A stretch of DNA of 64,000 nucleotides from Mesostigma viride (lineage: Eukaryota; Streptophyta; Mesostigmatophyceae; Mesostigmatales; Mesostigmataceae). Each line of letters opens with the position of its first letter. Position 1 is the first letter of the stretch. The stretch is taken from contig RPFO01000104.1 of NCBI GenBank assembly GCA_009746045.1, forward strand, positions 5,323,395 through 5,387,394, given 5' to 3'. The notes beneath the pieces were generated by a model, which saw only the letters and a program-made list of their open reading frames with translations, had not been told where the DNA came from and searched no databases. The translations under genes and the position numbers were made by a program. This document shows, one piece after another, positions 41,469 through 51,600 of this stretch.

Positions 41469-42398
41469 AGGGATCACATCCCCTGCCAGGGACCCTTGAA
41501 GTAGCTTGAAATGTCCTTCACTCCAGCTTGAAGCTTGAACAGATGTCTTTAATGGCCATTGCCATTCCCCCAGCCCTTTCTTTTAAGGAACTGGAAAAGA
41601 AACAGATCTGCCACAGGGAAAACCATTTCATGAGAAATGGAGAAAACCTATGGAAGTGGCATTACAGAGTACCACCAGATATTAGAAGCACACAAAATTA
41701 AATACATACAGGTTAATTCTATGAGGTCTTCTCCAGGAATTAATCCCATCACCTCGGTAGAGCCTCCAGTACAATGACCTTCTGGCGGTGAGTTACATTA
41801 ATCCCAGATACTAATCCCATAAAACCCAGTACATATTCAATATAAGTACAATAAATCCATGACAATTAAAATACCACTTGACAAAGTAAGGCGTATTACA
41901 ATAGTTTGCCTGTCATTCTCTCAACAGGGGTCTATTGGCGCCCGTCTTACGGCGCCCGTCTACTTGCCAGATGGTAAACTGCCACAGCAAACAAATGACA
42001 AAATGAAACACATAGGCAACAATTAAATCCTGCCCTGGGGAACTAGGGAAGTCTGAACAGGCAAACACCTGAACAGGCCAGCTTGTAGAAACATAATACC
42101 AGGGAATCGAACCCCGCCCTATAAACCCCAGAATAAAGGTTCCCAGACCATTGTGAGAGGTATGTACAAATATACATTTCTTTTAAAATAGAATACATGG
42201 TCTGTAATGGACCTGTCAACCTTGTGTAGTCAACAGCATGAACCCCAGCCAAAACCTGGCTGTATCCTGATTAAAATCAGAGTGAGTGTACCATGGTCCA
42301 TGAGCCTTAGTACAGACTAAAATACAGGTATTATGCCAGTCACAATGCTGACACTACCACACAATCTGCTCTCCAATGCCCTATAACCATGCACCAGC
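41469..42398 (-). other. A3 3' untranslated region
   Basis: Between the pol stop and the polypurine tract. It is conserved with A1 and A2 although no ORF is shared, which suggests RNA-level function or recent common origin. Confidence 0.6.
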
Positions 42399-45300
42399 TT
42401 AGACAGCTTGCTGAGATGGGTCCATCAGAGACTGAAGAACCTTGTATTGCACTGCTGCCTTCTGCACTAGCTTGGTCAAAGCATCAGCAGGATTGTCAAC
42501 CCCAGGGATATGCTCAATATTGGCCAAGGAGGACAACTCCTTAAGAAGGAGATAATCCAAGTCCCTACTTCTGGCCATCTGCCTGTGCACAAACTGCACC
42601 ATCCCCATGGAGTCTGTTTTTAGAAGAGTGGTAACCTGAAGTGGCCAAGGAGTGTTAGAAGTCATCTGATGAAGCAACTCCTTCAGATAAAGGCTTGTGT
42701 GAATGCCTTCACAAATAGCCCTGCATTCTGCCACATCACTGCTGACAGCCACCCGTTTGTGCAGGCGACTAAACCAGCTCACCAAACTCCCCAGGCCTTC
42801 CTGTCTGAGCACAAAGAGCCCTGCAGCCCTGCCCCTGACCTTGGAGACCTGCCTGCTGTCCATTGAGCTATCCACATACAGCTCCATGCAAATGGGTTGT
42901 GATAAATCCACTGCAGACAACAGAATGCCAGATGAAGCCCTGACCTGATCAGCCACCTTGGCAGACCCTAGCTCCACCAGCATGTCATCAGGCAACCTGG
43001 CTATGACCATAAGGTCTGGCCTGGAAATGCCTGCCACCCAAGCAACCATGCCCCTCACCATGGGACACAGTGCCTGTGTGATGGTTGGAGGAAGCTTGCT
43101 AATGAGGGTCTCTTGATAGTCATTGCCCCCCACCAGCAGCATACGCCACTCCCCTCCCTTCTTCACCAGTGTGGCCTCCATGCCCACAAACAGCAGAGGC
43201 TCATTCTCCACCTGCCATTGCTCCCTACCCAGAGGAAACTTGGACTTAATGATGGAGATCAGCTCCTTAAGCCACGACGTGGGAGCTATCAGATGTAGGT
43301 CATCCCCGTGCAGCGAAGCATACACTGGCAGGCCTTCCCATTGCCCCAGAAACAGACAGGGGTCTACAGGAGAGACCTTCAAGTTGCAATGCTCCTTCAG
43401 GAAACGGTTGAGAGTCTCCCTCCAGATTATTGGACTTGACCTCAGGCCCTCCAGGCCCTTGAGGATTTTAAGGAACTCCGTGTGGATGTCCCTTTTCCAT
43501 ACAGCAGGCACCCTAACATAGAAAGGCGTCTTGCCCTCCCACTTTTCCTGTGCCACATCTGCATCACCCTCCAGAAATGCCCTCTTGAAGTCTATCACCA
43601 CTGAGCCATAGTCCAAGCCCTTGTTGAGAAGGCCTAGAAAGACACACAGCAGCAGCCTCCAAGTATCATGCAGCATGCCAGGGGTATACAACTCCTCAGC
43701 AGTGCACTCACCAGTACCCTTGAACTCATTCAGCACTGGCCTGACATGTGGTACCTTGACCCCGTCCACCTCCTTCATCTTGATGACAAACTTGAGCTTG
43801 AGTAGACGTCGTGCAGGAGGCAGGTCATTGACAGGTTCCACGCATTTCTTGGAGATCCAGTCCTCCCCAGATTTAATCAGACCCAGTGTGACCTGGGGAC
43901 ACATAATGGGAGAGGACATGAGCTTCACCAGGCCTTGGTAGTTGATAGGGCTGTGTCCAGCAAGTGAGTGAGGACCAATGCCCAAACTGCTTGGATGACT
44001 AGCAGCTGGCAGTATGAGGTCATCAACCAAGGGCTCCTGCCCCTGGCACACTTGCACACGCTTAACCGTCCTGGTTACTGCACGTGATAGGTGAGTGGTC
44101 CTGAAATTAATCAGTGGGACCTGACCAGCCCCTTCCTTAGTCAGGAGAGAGGACGTGATCACTACCCCATCCTGGCATAGGAAATTCTGCCCCAGAAGAG
44201 CAGGTCCTTGATAGCCCTCCAAGACACAAAAAGCAGTGTCCTGTCCAAGGATAGGAATGAATACCTCACCCAGTACCTTCACGTGTACCCCGCCACTGAA
44301 GTCAGACACAAACTGATAGCTGGGTTCAGACATGCTGTACCCTGCTGCAGCCCTGGTCCCAATAATGGAGACCTGAGAATTAGTGTCTACCTCTAAGGCA
44401 GTGTCCAGCCCCAGATTGCCATGCCACCTGAGCTTGGCTACCTTGGGCTGCTTCTTGGCCCTTTGTAGAGCCCCAATCAATCCAGCCAAACTTGTCCCCC
44501 TGGGCTTGGTTAGTGCCTTGGGCTTGACAGTTGACTCCCCAGCTGTTGACCTTGCAGCCTGTTCAACAAGTACCTCTGCAACCTGGCCAGGGCTGACAGA
44601 TTCCCCTGCAACAGATGTGGTCGTTGCGTCAGTGATGTCACCTGGGACCTGAAAATCCTGCAGATCCTGTGAGCCTTGTGCCTGACTGCCCTCATTCATC
44701 AGGTTAGGCTTGACATATGACCAACTCAGCCGGTGTACATGCTTTGGTTCGTCCTCCATGCTGACCAAGCATGCGTGGCTAGCTTCATCAACCTGGGTAA
44801 CCACCCCAGGACTCCAGCTACCACGTTTGCCATAAAGGCTAGGTTCCTTCCAAGCTAGGACCTTCTGACCCACTTGTGGCTCCAGCATCTTCCAACCCCG
44901 GTCCTTCTCCCTCAGCTTGGCAAAGGTGACATGTGCAGCATGTTTCCAGCCCTCCAGCACATGTGGTGGGCACAGGCCATGATATAGACCCATTGGGCTG
45001 ACAGCAACTCCATCATAGTAGAAGTTAACCCTGCTGTTCAGCTGCTGCTCCACGTTCCTCAGCCATGCACTCCTGACAAGTGCAGGTGCAGACAAGGGTA
45101 CCCAGTCTTCAGAGATGATCAATTTCTTGACCTCCTGGATTGCCCTCTCGATAGCACCCTGCTGCCCATGAGCCTCCCTAGGTGTAACCAGCAACTCAGG
45201 AAGGGTAGGATCACCCTTGAGATGCTGAAACTGCATGTCCACCTGGATCCTTGTGGTAGGAAACTTGGCTCTTACATTCTGCAGGGCAGCCAGCAAGTAC

Positions 45301-45884
45301 CTGTTCTTCATAGAAGGTAAATGCTCCAGCACCTTGTATTTCGTGTACCTGTCCACGCACACCAACAGTTGCATGCCCCTGATGTGTTGGATATCACACT
45401 GCAGATCACCAATGCTCTGAGGTAGAGCTTTGGCATGTGATTTCCTGGGCTTGTTGGAGGACAACTGGCACTTACACCGTGAGGCAGCTTGCTGACACGC
45501 CTTAAGAAGGGGTGCCCTGCCCATACGGAAGGCAAAGTTGTTTGACAGAGAAGTGGCATGCCCAAACATGTTGTGGATTCGGGCACCCAACTCCTGGTAC
45601 ACAGAGGAAGCAGTCCCTGGCACAGTCAGGACTGTGCTGTCAGGTTGTCCAGCATCACCATGCTGACTTCCATCCTGTTCTGACTCAGAGCCTGAGTCAC
45701 CCTGCTCATGCCCAACACCTGGACCGCCAGCAGGGACCACATGCATACCACCAGAGGCCTTCACACCCCTCTGTGGTTGTACATTGGTTTCTCTCAAAAT
45801 GAGAGGTCCACCCTCGTGCCCAGCACGAGGATGCATAGGGTCAGACATACTTACAGCTGCATCAGCTGTCAAGGACGTCTTCAT
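42399..45884 (-). CDS. Family A Pol: integrase, retropepsin-like, RT, RNase H (A3, intact)
   Basis: 1161 residues from the first Met (45884). The frame extends 47 codons further up to the gag UGA. Residues 100-140 form an HHCC-like zinc region (H104, H109, C137, C139, an unusual CxC). The integrase core has D164, D216 and E246, a D-x29-E spacing. About 330-393 is a small C-terminal module ending HRLSWSYVKP. Residues 495-580 are retropepsin-like: ALEVDTNSQVSII with D500-T-N in place of DTG/DSG, then ALLGQNF. RT spans about 695-905 with D765 (DFKRAF) and HGDD 859-862 in place of YVDD. RNase H spans about 995-1140 with D1005, E1053, D1091 and D1134. IN before RT is the Ty1/copia arrangement, but the protease-like part is displaced behind IN. 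It would be made by UGA read-through as a Gag-Pol fusion. Confidence 0.85.
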   Translation of the reverse strand: MKTSLTADAAVSMSDPMHPRAGHEGGPLILRETNVQPQRGVKASGGMHVVPAGGPGVGHEQGDSGSESEQDGSQHGDAGQPDSTVLTVPGTASSVYQELGARIHNMFGHATSLSNNFAFRMGRAPLLKACQQAASRCKCQLSSNKPRKSHAKALPQSIGDLQCDIQHIRGMQLLVCVDRYTKYKVLEHLPSMKNRYLLAALQNVRAKFPTTRIQVDMQFQHLKGDPTLPELLVTPREAHGQQGAIERAIQEVKKLIISEDWVPLSAPALVRSAWLRNVEQQLNSRVNFYYDGVAVSPMGLYHGLCPPHVLEGWKHAAHVTFAKLREKDRGWKMLEPQVGQKVLAWKEPSLYGKRGSWSPGVVTQVDEASHACLVSMEDEPKHVHRLSWSYVKPNLMNEGSQAQGSQDLQDFQVPGDITDATTTSVAGESVSPGQVAEVLVEQAARSTAGESTVKPKALTKPRGTSLAGLIGALQRAKKQPKVAKLRWHGNLGLDTALEVDTNSQVSIIGTRAAAGYSMSEPSYQFVSDFSGGVHVKVLGEVFIPILGQDTAFCVLEGYQGPALLGQNFLCQDGVVITSSLLTKEGAGQVPLINFRTTHLSRAVTRTVKRVQVCQGQEPLVDDLILPAASHPSSLGIGPHSLAGHSPINYQGLVKLMSSPIMCPQVTLGLIKSGEDWISKKCVEPVNDLPPARRLLKLKFVIKMKEVDGVKVPHVRPVLNEFKGTGECTAEELYTPGMLHDTWRLLLCVFLGLLNKGLDYGSVVIDFKRAFLEGDADVAQEKWEGKTPFYVRVPAVWKRDIHTEFLKILKGLEGLRSSPIIWRETLNRFLKEHCNLKVSPVDPCLFLGQWEGLPVYASLHGDDLHLIAPTSWLKELISIIKSKFPLGREQWQVENEPLLFVGMEATLVKKGGEWRMLLVGGNDYQETLISKLPPTITQALCPMVRGMVAWVAGISRPDLMVIARLPDDMLVELGSAKVADQVRASSGILLSAVDLSQPICMELYVDSSMDSRQVSKVRGRAAGLFVLRQEGLGSLVSWFSRLHKRVAVSSDVAECRAICEGIHTSLYLKELLHQMTSNTPWPLQVTTLLKTDSMGMVQFVHRQMARSRDLDYLLLKELSSLANIEHIPGVDNPADALTKLVQKAAVQYKVLQSLMDPSQQAV

Positions 45885-46025
45885 AGGAACCTGTACCTCT
45901 CCAGGTGACCTGGGGCCACACTGAACCTGGAGATCACCCTCTTGTTGCCCAGATATAAAATCTGCATTGGAGCACCTGGCCTCCCCCTTGGGTGAATTAA
46001 GGTGTGTAGGGGTTGCCTCAGACAG

Positions 46026-46028
46026 TCA
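46026..46028 (-). promoter_or_regulatory. Conserved gag-pol UGA (candidate read-through site)
   Basis: CAG UGA CUG UCU is identical in A1 (24231-24233), A2 (35874-35876) and A3. The 47 codons to the first pol Met are open and in frame in A2 and A3. A UGA followed by C is a leaky termination context in eukaryotes. No sequencing of the protein supports this yet. Confidence 0.5.
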
Positions 46029-47140
46029 CTGCTCCTTGTTGTCTTCTTGCTGACTGCCCTTTGAAGGCTGGCCTGCCTGGGACTTGTTGTTGTTCTTCTT
46101 GTTGTTGTTGTTATTCTTGTTGCTGCCCTGGCCCTGGGACTTCTTGAAGCTGGGACACTCCTTCTTGATGTGCCCCCACCCCTTGCACAGGTAGCATTGT
46201 ATCTTGGACTTGCCCTGGCCACTGCCCCCATTGTCAGACGCGTTGCCCTGCTTGGGCTGACCACCCACCCGCCTGAACACCGACTTGGAGTGTGACCTCC
46301 TGTCAGAATCAGGTGAATGATCTCCCTTGCGCTTGTGATGGTTGCCCCTACGCCCTCCTTGGCTTCGGTCAGCCTCAGACGTCTTGGAGCCACCCTGGGT
46401 ACGCCCGCCTGCCTGGGTAGCCTTCACTGCTGGCACTCCACCCTCAAACAGCTCCTCTGCCTCGAGAGCTTGTTTAATGATGACCTTGTAGGCCTTCAGG
46501 GTAGAGTGTGGGGCACACATGACTTTTAAGGAGCCACGTGTCGCCTTATCCAGCCCAGAAACCTTGAGCCAGTTGGTTAGGGCTATGTTATCAGCGACAT
46601 TAAAGCCGTGAGCCCTGCCCTCCTCAACCATCTTACAATAGTTGAGAAAGTTCTGGATCAGGTCCCCCTTGACCTCCCACCCTTGTACTTGTCCTGCCAA
46701 TGGATGCCGACCTTCTTTCGTTGGTCCTCCAGCAGCTCCTTCAGCTCAGCCACGTACAGTGCCCAGGCCTTATTGGCCTTTTTGCACTCCCTGGTTAGGT
46801 CCTTAATCTGGTCAGTACACTTGCCAAAAGTGCTACTGCCTATCCAGATTTGATAGTAATTTGTACCACCGTACAAGCTAGGGAACCCTTCCAATCCCTC
46901 CACAAACTCTTCAGCCTGCTTAGGCTTGGAGTCTGAGGTTACAGGCTGCAACTGATTGACAATTAAAAGACCCTGTGTGGTAAGATCAAAGCCATGAATA
47001 GCTTGTGCATTATTATTATTGTGAGGAAGGTTGGTAATCTCTCCGGTAAGCCCCACGTCATCTACGTGAGCGGTTCCACTACCAGCACCCCCATTATTAT
47101 TCCCACTGGCTGGACCCTTGCTACGGCGTCCCTCAGCCAT
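46026..47140 (-). pseudogene. Family A gag (A3 copy, one frameshift)
   Basis: ATG 47140 (MAEGRRSKGPASG). A single missing base near 46685 (GACAAGTACAAGGG here, GACAAGTATCAAGGG in A1) breaks an otherwise open frame. The capsid-like stretch includes FVEGLEGFPSLYGGTNYYQI and NYCKMVEEGRAHGFN. The knuckle CYLCKGWGHIKKEC is CX2CX4HX4C, followed by an Asn/Lys-rich tail. It ends at UGA 46028-46026 in the context CAG-UGA-CUG. Pol is in the same frame downstream. Confidence 0.8.
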
Positions 47141-47309
47141 CCTGCACTACCAGCTATTCAAAGAACACCTTAACAAAGCAGCAGAAAATATGTACAAAAT
47201 TTTTGTGTCGCCACTGCCGCCTGCGCCGGTGTCGCTGCCGCCCCCGCGAATTGCCGCCGAAATTCGACAAAAAAATGTCGACAAGTACTGCAGAAGAAAA
47301 TTAGGCCGA

Positions 47310-48014
47310 CTAGTAGTCAAGGCCCCTGAAGTCGCAGTACGTGTATACGAACTCACGATCCTCCATATCCAGCTCCGGACCTGCACCGGTATGAATTAAA
47401 ACCGGCGTGCTCCCCGCCGCGTAAGTTGCGACGCGCCGACGCGCGACGAGGCGCAGAGGATGTGTAAAGATCGTCAATAATTCCCACCCCGCGGGAATCC
47501 ACTCTCGCACAGAGGCGAGAAATGCCACCAGGTTAATTAAAACCTGGCGCTCACGACTGCGTACGCCGCGAGTGAGCAGCGATAACAGCGCGAGATCCTG
47601 AAACAAATTTGTTGACACCGCCGGCGCGCCCCCCGTGCGAAGCGATGCCCAGTTTTGCAGGTTTCTCTGGTAACCGGTGAGTGAAGAGAGGACGTTGTCC
47701 AACTCCTCAATGGCAGTCGTGACTTCGGTCACCGACCGCAAACCTCCCCGCACCTGGACCGTAAATGTCGATAAAATGTTGCGATCTGGTCCAACATGCG
47801 GAGCCGGCACCAGTGCTGGCAAATCGGGGTCCTCGGGGTTATCCCCGAGCAATGCGTGAGCTGCACGCTGCTGACGATGAAGCTCGTCGAGCGAAACTGT
47901 AACTTCGTCGAGCAATTGTTGCCACGACGGCACAGTTGGTCTTGACGAAGAACCAGCCGGCGGAGCGGCTATTTCCTCATCGTCCGGAATCCGAAATTCT
48001 TCCGAATTTGGCAT
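47310..48014 (-). CDS. Family A extra 5' ORF, intact, 234 residues (A3 copy)
   Basis: Starts MPNSEEFRIPDDEEIAAPPA 25 bases inside the 5' LTR boundary and ends YCDFRGLDY before a stop. It is clearly colinear with the A1 and A2 copies. Conserved blocks are DEVTVSLDELHRQQRA, LSSLTGYQRNLQNWASLRTG, LFQDLALLSLLTRGVRSRER and QVLINLVAFLASVREWIPAG. The N terminus is acidic and Pro-rich, and the rest looks helical with a hydrophobic centre. About 170 bp separate it from gag. It was kept open in two of three copies although gag beside it is broken. No known family recognised. Confidence 0.75.
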   Translation of the reverse strand: MPNSEEFRIPDDEEIAAPPAGSSSRPTVPSWQQLLDEVTVSLDELHRQQRAAHALLGDNPEDPDLPALVPAPHVGPDRNILSTFTVQVRGGLRSVTEVTTAIEELDNVLSSLTGYQRNLQNWASLRTGGAPAVSTNLFQDLALLSLLTRGVRSRERQVLINLVAFLASVREWIPAGWELLTIFTHPLRLVARRRVATYAAGSTPVLIHTGAGPELDMEDREFVYTYCDFRGLDY

Positions 48015-48038
48015 CTTTTTGACAGAGCGTGTAATACG

Positions 48039-48655
48039 AGTTGTGAGGGTAAGAATGCCACGAATTCCGCCATGGTTCTTGCAGGAAGTTGCCTTTATTA
48101 ATAATCAGGAAACACAGACGTAAGTCACGTCACTTCCAAGACTGCACGCAGCACAGACGACAGGGTCGCAGTGCCAAGAGAACGTGCACGCAAGAACTAG
48201 CGTCCCGGTGTGACCAAGTCACTCATATAGCTTACTAGGGACGCGTCCAAGTATTCAGCTGCACTGTCACAGCTGAACTGTCAATCAATTGATTACACAG
48301 ACTCTGGCACGCCTTTGGCGCGCAGATCTATCAATTGTCCATACGGCTAGTCCTGTGGACCTATCCGTACACTAGTCAGCATCAATTGTCTCATAGGTCC
48401 TGGCGCGCTACAGTGCGCCTACCTATCAATTGACCATCAAGTCCTGTACAAGTCCTGTCAACGTCCTGCGGACTATCAAAGTGACACTTGTACATCCTGT
48501 GTCCGTACGCGCCCACAGTGGCGCGCCGGGTACTGTCGGCACAGCCTAGGAAACGTCATAACTTTTACGTTCCTTAACCAAATGAGGCGTTCAAGGTGCC
48601 GTTGGAAAGAGCGTAACAATCTCTATCCATCTAACGTAAATCCTTTACGTTAACT
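48039..48655 (-). repeat. A3 5' LTR
   Basis: 617 bp. It differs from the 3' LTR by two substitutions seen by eye (GTAAGAAT versus GTAGGAAT, ATTAATAATC versus ATTACTAATC). The eight bases entering the interior are again CGTATTAC on the minus strand (48031-48038). Confidence 0.9.
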
Positions 48656-48698
48656 AGTGCCATAACTTGCATTTATAGGAACTCTCTCATTTTTAAAG

Positions 48699-51600
48699 AT
48701 GTCGAACGTTTCCAATACCGATTACTCTTCGGAGTCAAGCCTGTCCCCATCGTCCGAAGATTTGGACTACCGGGCGGCAGTGCGGGGCCGGCAGGGTCGG
48801 GACGATCACGCTGGCAGCGATGCCGGCAGTGGTCGCTCGTCTTCGGACGAGGACCAGCGGTTCCTGGATCAGTTGGCGGCGCGGCCGCCGCTATACAATG
48901 TATGGCGTCCCAACGCACCACCGGCGGAAGGGCAGCCCACGGCCCCCGAGCTGGTCACGGGGCCGGGGAGGGTGGTGCCGGTATTGGGGGACATACCGTC
49001 AGATGGCTACGACGAGGACGAGGACCTCGTGGATCTCGAGTTGCCGGAGGACAAGGAGAAACGCGAGGAGCTGCTCCGCCGAGAGGCAGAGCGCATTCGG
49101 CAGGAGGCCCAGCTCCGCAGAGAGCTGGAGCAACAGCGTGAGCTGGAGGCTCAGCGCGAGGCTCAGCTGCGGGCAGAGACTGAGATGGACAGGACAGCCC
49201 GGGTGCTCGCGGAGCGGCAGCAGGAGCGGGATCGCGTGGCCAGGGCAGGTCTGCGCGCGGGGCCGACAGGTGCGCGAGAGGCGCCCCCATACGTTCTCCG
49301 CAAGAAGAACGAGCTTTACACCTTTGCGCACAGGCGCACAGCGCGCTCCTTTAGGCGAATGGCTGGAGATGTGCTGCAGGAGACCGACTCGTCGGTGGAG
49401 ATGCAGCCAGGAGCGCGGGGAGAGGAGCTGGTTTTGATGGACCCGGCCATGGTGGAGGCAGAGCGTCTGGCCAAGATAGAGTACGCCAGGCATTGCCAGC
49501 GGAAGGCCAAGAGGGCAATGGTGCGGTCCATGGCGGAGAACAGTTTGGCTAGGGAGCGCGCAGCCAGGGAGGCGCAGCATCGGGAGATGAAGCGACTTCG
49601 TGCGAAGGCGCACGACGCCGCGGAGAAGACCCGGCGTCACCAGGCGCGGCTGGACGCAGCCTTGAAGAGGTCGGAGGCGACACTGGCAACGATGGTGGGC
49701 CCGGCGAGGCGTGAGCAGGAGGCCCGGCTGGCGAGGAAGAGCCGGCGTAATGCGCGTGCCCTAGACAGGCGCATGCGCAAGGAGGAGCGGGCTCTGCGCA
49801 GGTATCAGGAGGCGGCCAGGACCTGGGCTCTGCAGGGAGAATTCGGAGACGCAATCCGGTTTGAGCGTGGTCTGGCGCCACATGAGCCGCTGCCTGAGGA
49901 GGCTGTATTGGACTTCATGCGTACCCCACAGCCAGCAAGGGCCCAGCGAGGAACGGCCTTGTTAAACGCGCGTGAGCGTGTTCGCGCTGGCGCAGACACA
50001 CCCTACCCCCCACCCCCCACACCCACACACACCATGCAGACCGACACGGACCTGGAGCTGGACCGCATCGCTGCACTACTCCACCAGGAGCTGGATGCAG
50101 CGGAGGCCAACCCGACCAAGCGGGCGCGGGCAGCAGAGGCAGTAGAGCACCTGCTGAAGGCCGCCAAGCGGGTCCGCCAAGGAAAGTGGCAGGAGGGGTG
50201 TGGACCATCGTCTACGCCCCAGCGGTCGCATCCAGAGGAGGATGGTGACGAGGGGAAGGACGGGGGAGCACCAGGGGGAGGGGCACCAGCAAGCACCGGG
50301 GGTATGGCGGGCGGCAGCAACGCTGGAGCGGCAACCCAGCAGCAGCAGCAGCCACAGCATCAACAGCAGCAGCAGCAGCAGCAGCAGCGGCAGCATCAGC
50401 AACAGCAACCGCAGCAGCAGCAGCAGCAGCAGCAGCAACCTCATCCACAAGCGACTGTCGCTGTACCACAGCGACCCAGGTTTGATGCATCCCGCAGGGA
50501 AGATAGGATTACCTTCCCAGGTCTAGCTGAGGGATATGTGCAGGAGGACGCACTTGAGTTTCTTTTCAAGATAGAACATTCTTGGTCCCATGATAACATC
50601 CGTGATTGGTTTCCTGCTCTCAGGGTGTCTAACACAATCCACCAATCTGCACCTAGCATCAAACAAATGGTTCAGATGTATGAGAGGAGGGCCAGCACAC
50701 CTGGGGCAGAGGAGGTGCAAATCTTCACAGAATTCATAGCAGACCTAAAAGGGCTGTTGACCAAGGGGGAACACCTGCAGGCTCTCAAGGGGTTCACCTG
50801 GTTGGCCTCGTACAAAGTCAACAAGTCTGACTACGTACGTGATAACAAACAGTTTGTCCTGTACATAGACAGGGACGAGGAGTTGAAGAAACTCAACTCT
50901 AAGTACCTGATCCATCAGTGGCTCACCAAAGCTGAGCTGGACAAGAACACCAATGCAGTTCTGCTGGCTGGCCTTAAAGACAAGTGGGATGATTTTAGGG
51001 GGGCCATGTTGTTCATTCAGCAGAGCCTAGAACCCTTCTCAACTGTCAAGGAACCCAAGGTTAACAAGGTCCAAGGGGGGGGTGGTCAGGACGGTGCAGG
51101 TCCTAGCAGGAAGAAGCTCATCAAGGAGGTGGTAGCTCAGGTCAAGGCGGTGTTCAAGGGTCCCCAGCAAGGTAAGAAGGCAGGGGGATCATCCAAGCAG
51201 CAGGGGAAATCCGACAAGGGGGGAAAGGGGAACCCAGGCAGTAAGGCTGGGTCCTCCCAGGGGCCTAGTCAGAAAGGTAAGCCTCATGACTCCACCCTGT
51301 ATTGCACCAGGTGCTCATGCAAGGGGCATGAGAGGGATGATTGCTGGAAGGGCAAACCCGAACTTGGATCTGATGTGGATGTATGCCCAGGTTGCTGGGA
51401 GCCCCGCCACCCGTTACCTGCAGGGGGACGCTGCAACAAGCCCAGGAAGGGAGCCTCAACGGGGCGCCCCAACAAACAAGCCAGCACTCAGGATGACTGT
51501 AAGTCTCCTGTACCCTGGTTTCTCAATGGCCGTGTACCTTCCATTTGCTCTGTGTTGCCTGACAGTGAGGAAGTGGACTGGGACCTGGCTTATGACATGA

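Larger units (their letters stand above)
40833..48655 (-). mobile_element. LTR retrotransposon, family A copy A3 (full length, minus strand)
   Basis: 7823 bp with two 617-bp LTRs (48039-48655 is 5', 40833-41449 is 3') that differ at only two positions by eye. The duplication is AGTGC at 40828-40832 and 48656-48660. It carries the 5' ORF, gag with one base deleted, the conserved UGA, and an uninterrupted 1161-codon pol. It is the youngest and best reference copy of family A here. Confidence 0.92.

Noticed and set aside
42669-43941. Plus-strand open frames across A3
   Set aside because: Antisense shadows of the pol ORF. The same frames appear over every family A copy.
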